The position numbers and the translations under genes are program-made. This document shows, piece by piece, positions 29,566 through 33,441 of a DNA stretch of 33,441 nucleotides. Origin of the DNA: Candidatus Woesearchaeota archaeon (lineage in GTDB: Archaea > Nanobdellota > Nanobdellia > Woesearchaeales > GW2011-AR4); contig JACPMQ010000071.1 in assembly GCA_016185955.1 (NCBI GenBank), forward strand, positions 1 through 33,441. The letters run 5' to 3'. The notes under the pieces are model-generated. The model worked only from the letters and a program-made list of their open reading frames with translations, had not been told where the DNA came from and made no database searches. Numbering within the stretch: position 1 is the first letter of the stretch; every line of letters begins with the position of its first letter.

Positions 29566-29586
29566 CCCCTAAAATTATAGTCCAAA

Positions 29587-30195
29587 ATGAAACTTTTAGC
29601 ATTCACGGATTTGCACTTGTCATCTAATGCGTTCAAGAAAATCAAATCAAAGGCAAAAAGCGAAAATCCCGAATTATTGGTATGCGCAGGGGATATTTCT
29701 ATTTTCGAGCAGGGCATCGATTTTATGCTCAATAAGCTGAATAAGCTCAAGAAAAAAATATTGATGATAAACGGCAACCATGAGAATGCGAGCATACTTA
29801 AAAAATTGTGCAGAAAATACAAGAATATAATTTTTATCCACAAAAAATATTATAAGCATAACAATCATGTTTTTTTAGGTTATGGCGGCAGCGGATTTTC
29901 ATTAATAGAGCCGGATTTTTACAAAACAGCAAAATATTTTAAAAAAGTAATAAATAGAAACAGGAATAAAAAAATAATTTTGGTGACGCATGCTCCGCCT
30001 TACAAGACAAAACTTGATTTAATAGTGGGGAGCCATTGCGGCAACAAAACTCTAAGAAGGTTTATAGAGAAAAATAAAATTGATTTGAATATATGCGGGC
30101 ATTTGCACGAGAATTTTGGAAAAAGGGACTATATAAAAAAAACTTTTATTATAAATCCGGGTCCTTATGGGAAGATGATAAAAAATTTGCAATGA
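29587..30195 (+). CDS. Calcineurin-like metallophosphoesterase
   Basis: 202-residue predicted dimetal phosphoesterase. All five family blocks are present: DLH (8-10), GDIS (Asp36), GNHE (63-66), THAPPY and CGHLHE. The length and the ending NPGPYG are typical of small single-domain archaeal members. Natural substrate (nucleotide, phosphodiester or other) cannot be told from sequence. Convergent with taw1, separated by 34 bases containing degenerate repeat B4. Confidence 0.9.
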   Translation: MKLLAFTDLHLSSNAFKKIKSKAKSENPELLVCAGDISIFEQGIDFMLNKLNKLKKKILMINGNHENASILKKLCRKYKNIIFIHKKYYKHNNHVFLGYGGSGFSLIEPDFYKTAKYFKKVINRNRNKKIILVTHAPPYKTKLDLIVGSHCGNKTLRRFIEKNKIDLNICGHLHENFGKRDYIKKTFIINPGPYGKMIKNLQ

Positions 30196-30229
30196 CACTA
30201 ATCACACTAATCGCAGATTTTTTAGTGTC
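30194..30229. repeat. Family B palindromic repeat B4 (rearranged)
   Basis: GACACTAA (30194-30201) pairs with TTAGTGTC (30222-30229). The right half CGCAGATTTTTTAGTGT matches B3, while the left half is replaced by a second CACACTAAT copy. It sits exactly between the convergent ends of the phosphoesterase and taw1 genes, a terminator position. Confidence 0.65.
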
Positions 30230-31207
30230 CTAAAAATCCATTTTTCTGTCTTTATAATCCTCTCTTGCCAATAATGCCACTCTGCTTTCCTCTTTAAAAT
30301 CAATTATCTTATAAGAAGAATTTTGCTCTATTTTTCTTGCAAATTCCATTATTTCATGATGATAAGGCATGTTTTCAATTTCCAGTCTTTCTTGGCTATG
30401 CCCTACCCACACATAACCCTTGCATTCGATAAACATCGGCTTGTATTTTTCTGCAAGTTCTGCATATTTTTCAGGAGCAACAAAATTAAAGCCTTTTGTT
30501 AAAGTAAGCCTCATAACATTCCTATTGAATTTATGCATCATTGACAAGCTTTTTTGGAGTTTTTCCCATGCGTCCTTTGTTATAGGATTTGCAGTTTTTT
30601 GGTGTATTTCCTTATTTGGACCGTAAACACTAATGTATAACTGAGTTGGTTGGTGCCCAATAAGCCTTTCCACCATTTCAGGAATTGTGCCATTGGTGAC
30701 CAAAAATGCTGTCATCCCTTTTTCTTTGATGTAGTCTATCATTTCAGGCAATCTTGGATACATTGTAGGCTCTCCTGTCAGGCTAATTGCAAAATGCAAT
30801 GGCTTCTGCATTTCTTTTAATTTAGACTCAATTGCTTTTTGATTGCCTTTAAAGCCCTGCAAAAGCTCCACATGAGACTTAATGCACTCATCAACAATAA
30901 ATTTTGGCTCATCTACAGGACCTTGCCATTTAGGCCATATGTAGTCTATATCGCGCCAGCAGAAAACGCATCTGTGATCGCAAAAAAATGTGGGGCTCAT
31001 TTGAATGCAGCGCCAGCTTTCTATGCCATAAAAAGTATTTTTATAGCAGACATCTTCCCCTTTTATGGCTTTTTTGCAGTAAGCGCATATTTTAACAGCA
31101 GAATGATTGCCAACTAATCTGTAGCCTTCTGTATATCTTTTCTTGTTTTTTATCTCCTTTTGTTCCTGTTGTTCCTGTATAACGTTTAATGTGAGTGGCA
31201 TATACAA
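30230..31207 (-). CDS. taw1: tRNA 4-demethylwyosine synthase Taw1 (TYW1-like radical SAM)
   Basis: 325-residue enzyme that condenses N1-methylguanosine-37 of tRNA-Phe with pyruvate to make the tricyclic wyosine base. The radical-SAM cluster motif is CDHRCVFC (Cys76, Cys80, Cys83). The second Fe-S cluster ligands Cys41, Cys54 and Cys67 keep the 13-residue spacing known in archaeal Taw1. Further family segments are CWRDIDYIWPKWQGPVDEP, SLTGEPTMYPRLPE and CKGYVWVGHSQERL. Start at ATG 31207, with ATG 31201 possible. It shares a divergent promoter region with the gene at 31259. Confidence 0.94.
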   Translation of the reverse strand: MYMPLTLNVIQEQQEQKEIKNKKRYTEGYRLVGNHSAVKICAYCKKAIKGEDVCYKNTFYGIESWRCIQMSPTFFCDHRCVFCWRDIDYIWPKWQGPVDEPKFIVDECIKSHVELLQGFKGNQKAIESKLKEMQKPLHFAISLTGEPTMYPRLPEMIDYIKEKGMTAFLVTNGTIPEMVERLIGHQPTQLYISVYGPNKEIHQKTANPITKDAWEKLQKSLSMMHKFNRNVMRLTLTKGFNFVAPEKYAELAEKYKPMFIECKGYVWVGHSQERLEIENMPYHHEIMEFARKIEQNSSYKIIDFKEESRVALLAREDYKDRKMDF

Positions 31208-31228
31208 TAACCAGGTAATACCAAAACA

Positions 31229-31239
31229 TATTTAAATTT
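31229..31239 (+). promoter_or_regulatory. Candidate TATA box in the taw1/31259 divergent region
   Basis: TATTTAAATTT lies 20-30 bases before ATG 31259. Its TTTAAA core is symmetric and about 25 bases from the taw1 start as well, so it may serve either gene. Confidence 0.4.
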
Positions 31240-31258
31240 TTACTATAAGCCATTATGC

Positions 31259-31774
31259 ATGGAATTGAAATCTGCACTGGAAAAATTGAAAAAAAGCACA
31301 GAATTTCTTGAGTGGAGCAAAGAAAACACAAACAATTTTTTCTCGTATGCCTTTCAAATTCCTGAAGAGAACAAAGAAGACTGGCAGCTTGGCTTTTACC
31401 AGAAATCCACTGACAAAATGACTACATTTATTGTAGGAGCAACTTTAATTACAATTCGCAAAGATGAAGAGATATTCAAAAAACCAGATATGGAATTAAT
31501 TCCAATTGACGTGAAAAAGGTAAAGGTTTCATTTAATAAAATATCTAAAAAAGCGATAAATTTTCAGAAAGAAAACTATCCTAAGGAATTAATAAGCAAA
31601 ACAATAGCAATACTCCAGAACCTTAAGGAATGCGGGGACCACTGGAATATCACTTATATTACGCATTCCTTTAACGCATTAAACATAAAGGTAAATGCTG
31701 AGAATGGAGAGGTAATAAGCCATAGCTTGGATAATTTTATGGATTTTATTAGCAGCAAAAACAAAAAAGAATAA
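31259..31774 (+). CDS. Conserved-looking hypothetical protein
   Basis: 171 residues, soluble, no membrane segment. The second half, with WNITYITHSFNALNIKVNAE and NGEVISHSLDNFMDFI, reads like a PepSY-type beta-strand pattern where a strand is followed by an NGEV turn, but I cannot assign a family. The N-terminus SALEKLKKSTEFLEWSKEN is helical. It precedes the dUTPase gene with a 26-base gap and may be cotranscribed with it. Confidence 0.7.
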   Translation: MELKSALEKLKKSTEFLEWSKENTNNFFSYAFQIPEENKEDWQLGFYQKSTDKMTTFIVGATLITIRKDEEIFKKPDMELIPIDVKKVKVSFNKISKKAINFQKENYPKELISKTIAILQNLKECGDHWNITYITHSFNALNIKVNAENGEVISHSLDNFMDFISSKNKKE

Positions 31775-31800
31775 TTTGCGGAAACTTAATTTTTTTGAAA

Positions 31801-32232
31801 ATGGCAATTAAAATAAAAATGATAAAGATTTCAGACGTTCCCACTCCGAGCTATGCGCATAAAGGGGACTCAGGAGTTGACCTTTATGCTGCAGAAGAGC
31901 ATATTTTAAAGCCTATGGAAAGAAAATTGATTCCTACTGGATTAAAGCTGGAAATACCTTATGGCTATGAAGGGCAAGTAAGGCCAAAAAGCGGGCTTGC
32001 TATGCATCATGGAATAAGCCATGCAAACGCTGTTGGCACAATTGACAGCTCATACAGGGGAGAAATAAAAGTGCCTTTGATAAATTTAAGCAATAAGATT
32101 TATAAAGTAGAAAAGGGAAAAAAAATAGGGCAGATGGTATTTATTAAGGTTGAGGAAGCTGTATTTGAGGAAACTGATGAATTGGAAAAAACCACAAGGA
32201 ATGAGTCTGGTTTTGGAAGTACGGGAATTTAA
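31801..32232 (+). CDS. dut: dUTP diphosphatase (trimeric dUTPase)
   Basis: 143-residue enzyme that hydrolyses dUTP to dUMP, keeping uracil out of DNA. All five motifs are present: GDSGVDLYA (22-30), RPKSGLA (61-67), GTIDSSYRGEIKV (79-91), KKIGQMVF (107-114) and the C-terminal P-loop-like RNESGFGSTG (133-142). The Asp in GTIDSSYRGE is the catalytic base. A TTG start at 31795 is in frame, but ATG 31801 is preferred. Confidence 0.94.
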   Translation: MAIKIKMIKISDVPTPSYAHKGDSGVDLYAAEEHILKPMERKLIPTGLKLEIPYGYEGQVRPKSGLAMHHGISHANAVGTIDSSYRGEIKVPLINLSNKIYKVEKGKKIGQMVFIKVEEAVFEETDELEKTTRNESGFGSTGI

Positions 32233-32245
32233 AAGGGGTGCAAAA

Positions 32246-32341
32246 ATGACAGTAAGCTATAAGACAATGAGGAAAAACAAGAGATTGGATGAGTTTAATG
32301 AAACAGCAGAAGCAGCAGTGGCAGAAGGAGAAGAGAAATGA
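32246..32341 (+). CDS. Possible 31-residue small protein after dut
   Basis: ATG 32246 follows the dut stop by 13 bases and has AAGGGG about 10 bases upstream, one of the clearest Shine-Dalgarno-like sites in the window. The product MTVSYKTMRKNKRLDEFNET plus an Ala/Glu-rich tail is charged with no known motif. The good ribosome site supports translation; the very short length weakens the call. Confidence 0.35.
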   Translation: MTVSYKTMRKNKRLDEFNETAEAAVAEGEEK

Positions 32342-32366
32342 CTTACTTACTTTAAAGTAGTTAAGT
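32341..32366. promoter_or_regulatory. Palindrome upstream of a TATA box, possible operator
   Basis: 26-base near-perfect palindrome: ACTTA pairs with TAAGT outside and TACTTT with AAAGTA inside, with one C-T mismatch and one T-G pair between. It lies 7 bases before AATTTAAAAATA (32373-32384), the likely TATA box of the gene at 32405. The position suits an activator or repressor site; it could instead terminate the dut transcript. Confidence 0.45.
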
Positions 32367-32404
32367 AGGAAAAATTTAAAAATACTGAGAAATAACCTGT
32401 TCTT

Positions 32405-32764
32405 ATGCCATTATTAAAATCCAAAAGAGCAGAAGCAATAACCATAATATTAGTCACTTTGATGATTGTATTATTCCTAGGGTGGTTCATTAATTTTAAC
32501 TCTAAGGAGTGCAGATCAAACTCGCAATGCAAAAAAGGGGAATATTGCGGCAGTGATTTTTCTTGCCACTCTATTCCAATAGTTGAGAAAGAAGTTAAAA
32601 GCTACAATCTTGTCCTGCCTGCTTTTATTCTCGGCATTGCAATAGTAATCTCAGCTTGGCTTATAAAATCCAAAAATCGCCCTTTTAAAAGGGACAATCC
32701 AAAATTGCGTTACCATCCAGAAGAGCCGCAGCAAGAGCAATGGCCTCTTTTAAAGGCACCATAG
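32405..32764 (+). CDS. Small membrane protein with a CX5CX5CX5C motif
   Basis: 119 residues. A hydrophobic segment at about 11-30, with basic residues before it, looks like a signal anchor. Four cysteines at 36, 42, 48 and 54 are evenly spaced in CRSNSQCKKGEYCGSDFSC, suggesting two disulfides or a metal site outside the membrane. A second hydrophobic segment at about 69-88 is followed by a Pro/Gln-rich cytoplasmic tail. Function unknown. TATA-like AATTTAAAAATA lies 21-32 bases before the ATG. Confidence 0.65.
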   Translation: MPLLKSKRAEAITIILVTLMIVLFLGWFINFNSKECRSNSQCKKGEYCGSDFSCHSIPIVEKEVKSYNLVLPAFILGIAIVISAWLIKSKNRPFKRDNPKLRYHPEEPQQEQWPLLKAP

Positions 32765-32783
32765 ATATTTGCCATTATTGCTT

Positions 32784-33272
32784 TTAGCCAGGAAAATTCT
32801 CACCCTTCCTATGTGTTTCCTGTGCCTGGTCATATTTTCTCCTTTCTTGCTGCTTTGTCATTACACCATACTCCATTTCTTTTCTGATGTTATCAAGGTC
32901 TTCTTTAGCACCAGCTACAAAATCCTGAAGCCTTCTTGATGCTTCTATGTCCTGATATTCGTGCTGTTCGATGAAATCAAGGATATCTTCTATTTTGTTT
33001 AGCTCTTCAGTTGTCCTGTTCAGAATGTTCGGGTTGTTAGAGCATGCAGCAGCTAATTTTTTTGCATCATCCACTATTAGCATCACAAAATCCTTTTTTA
33101 GCTCTTCTGTTGACATCTCATAGCTGGCTATTTCCTTAAATAGCCTTTCATCTATATCTCCTACATCCGTTATAGATATGCCCCTTCTGTCCTTAAGGTT
33201 TCGTATAGCCATTTCTAAGAAATGCAGCCTTTCTAGGACATTATCCAGTTTGGAGGCTAGACTGTCTGCCAT
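32784..33272 (-). CDS. Hypothetical helical protein, probable coiled coil
   Basis: 162 residues, soluble and almost entirely helical in composition, rich in Glu, Lys, Asp and Leu. Regions KLDNVLERLHFLEMAIRNLK and AKEDLDNIRKEMEYGVMTKQ have heptad-like spacing. No catalytic motif or known family is recognised. It is convergent with the Cys-rich membrane protein gene (19-base gap). A TATA-like TTTATAAG is centred about 30 bases upstream, so a leaderless transcript is likely. Confidence 0.65.
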   Translation of the reverse strand: MADSLASKLDNVLERLHFLEMAIRNLKDRRGISITDVGDIDERLFKEIASYEMSTEELKKDFVMLIVDDAKKLAAACSNNPNILNRTTEELNKIEDILDFIEQHEYQDIEASRRLQDFVAGAKEDLDNIRKEMEYGVMTKQQERRKYDQAQETHRKGENFPG

Positions 33273-33298
33273 AGTATAATCCTTATTTTCTTTTAATG

Positions 33299-33322
33299 CT
33301 TATAAACTTTTGTAACAAAAGT
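33299..33322 (-). promoter_or_regulatory. Promoter with adjoining palindrome for the gene at 33272
   Basis: TTTATAAG on the minus strand (33299-33306) is 27-34 bases from the ATG. Directly upstream is a 17-base palindrome ACTTTTGTAACAAAAGT (33306-33322) with only the central base unpaired, placed where a regulator could contact or block TFB/TBP. The remaining bases to 33441 show no clear gene; an ATG at 33425 near the edge could begin one outside the window. Confidence 0.45.
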
Positions 33323-33441
33323 AACCGTTAACACCTCGTATTCTAAATATGTATGGAACATTGAAGTGGCTGCTCCAAAATAAGGGGCGGTAGGCAAGCA
33401 GAAGAATGTTAATTGTGCTATCAAAATGGCGTGTATCTGTA

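Noticed and set aside
11657..30229. Family A and B repeats as a CRISPR array
   Set aside because: Copies are kilobases apart, without regular spacers and without cas genes.
33323..33441. Third E element beginning near 33321 (GTAACCGTTAACA resembles GTAACTGCTAACA)
   Set aside because: Only about ten bases are similar and the following sequence does not match E1 or E2.

Overview
The window is an AT-rich archaeal chromosome segment. Archaeal/eukaryotic-type ribosomal proteins (eS4, eL32, eL19), aIF1, an intron-bearing tRNA gene, Taw1, archaeal AMP phosphorylase, DUF106 and DUF460 all point to Archaea. The short genes, very compact operons and mixed bacterial-type metabolic genes (bifunctional PurH, BioY/ECF biotin uptake, acyl-CoA carboxylase) suggest a DPANN-type lineage, perhaps Woesearchaeota-like. 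That placement is inference, not proof.

Layout. Positions 1-11654 hold the S10/spc ribosomal super-operon, all on +: uL2 (partial), uS19, uL22, uS3, uL29, aIF1, uS17, uL14, uL24, eS4, uL5, uS14, uS8, uL6, eL32, eL19, uL18, uS5, uL30, uL15, SecY and a DUF106/EMC3-like insertase. Gene spacing is near zero and Shine-Dalgarno sites are scarce. Two genes usual in this order are absent: RNase P p29 (between aIF1 and uS17) and adenylate kinase (after secY). Positions 11744-14512 carry a tRNA-Val(GAC) gene with an anticodon-loop intron and an oversized D-loop, an AI-2E-family permease and AMP phosphorylase. Positions 14551-16693 (-) carry purH and purN.

Positions 16902-25124 form a biotin/carboxylase island of two convergent operons. 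On + are biotin carrier protein, BioY, a DipZ-like thioredoxin protein, EcfA and EcfT. On - are the carboxyltransferase, a biotin carboxylase with an unusual N-terminal domain, and biotin-protein ligase. Together they would import biotin, attach it to the carrier and carboxylate an acyl-CoA. Positions 25207-33272 hold a COG2433/DUF460 RNase H-fold protein, a MoxR ATPase/VWA pair, a MraZ-like double-hairpin protein, a phosphoesterase, Taw1, dUTPase and small membrane or hypothetical proteins.

The least expected content is between genes, and once inside a gene. Three families of dispersed palindromic repeats recur from 11.6 to 30.2 kb. Family A has TTCCACC/GGTGGAA-type hairpins at seven sites, one of them in frame inside the thioredoxin gene. 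Family B has AACACTAAAAA...TTTTTAGTGTT hairpins at four sites. Family E is two long terminal-inverted-repeat elements of about 204 and 264 bp that abut the 3' ends of unrelated genes and supply their stop codons. One E element contains a family A hairpin. This is the strongest candidate for an undescribed mobile or structural repeat system in the window.
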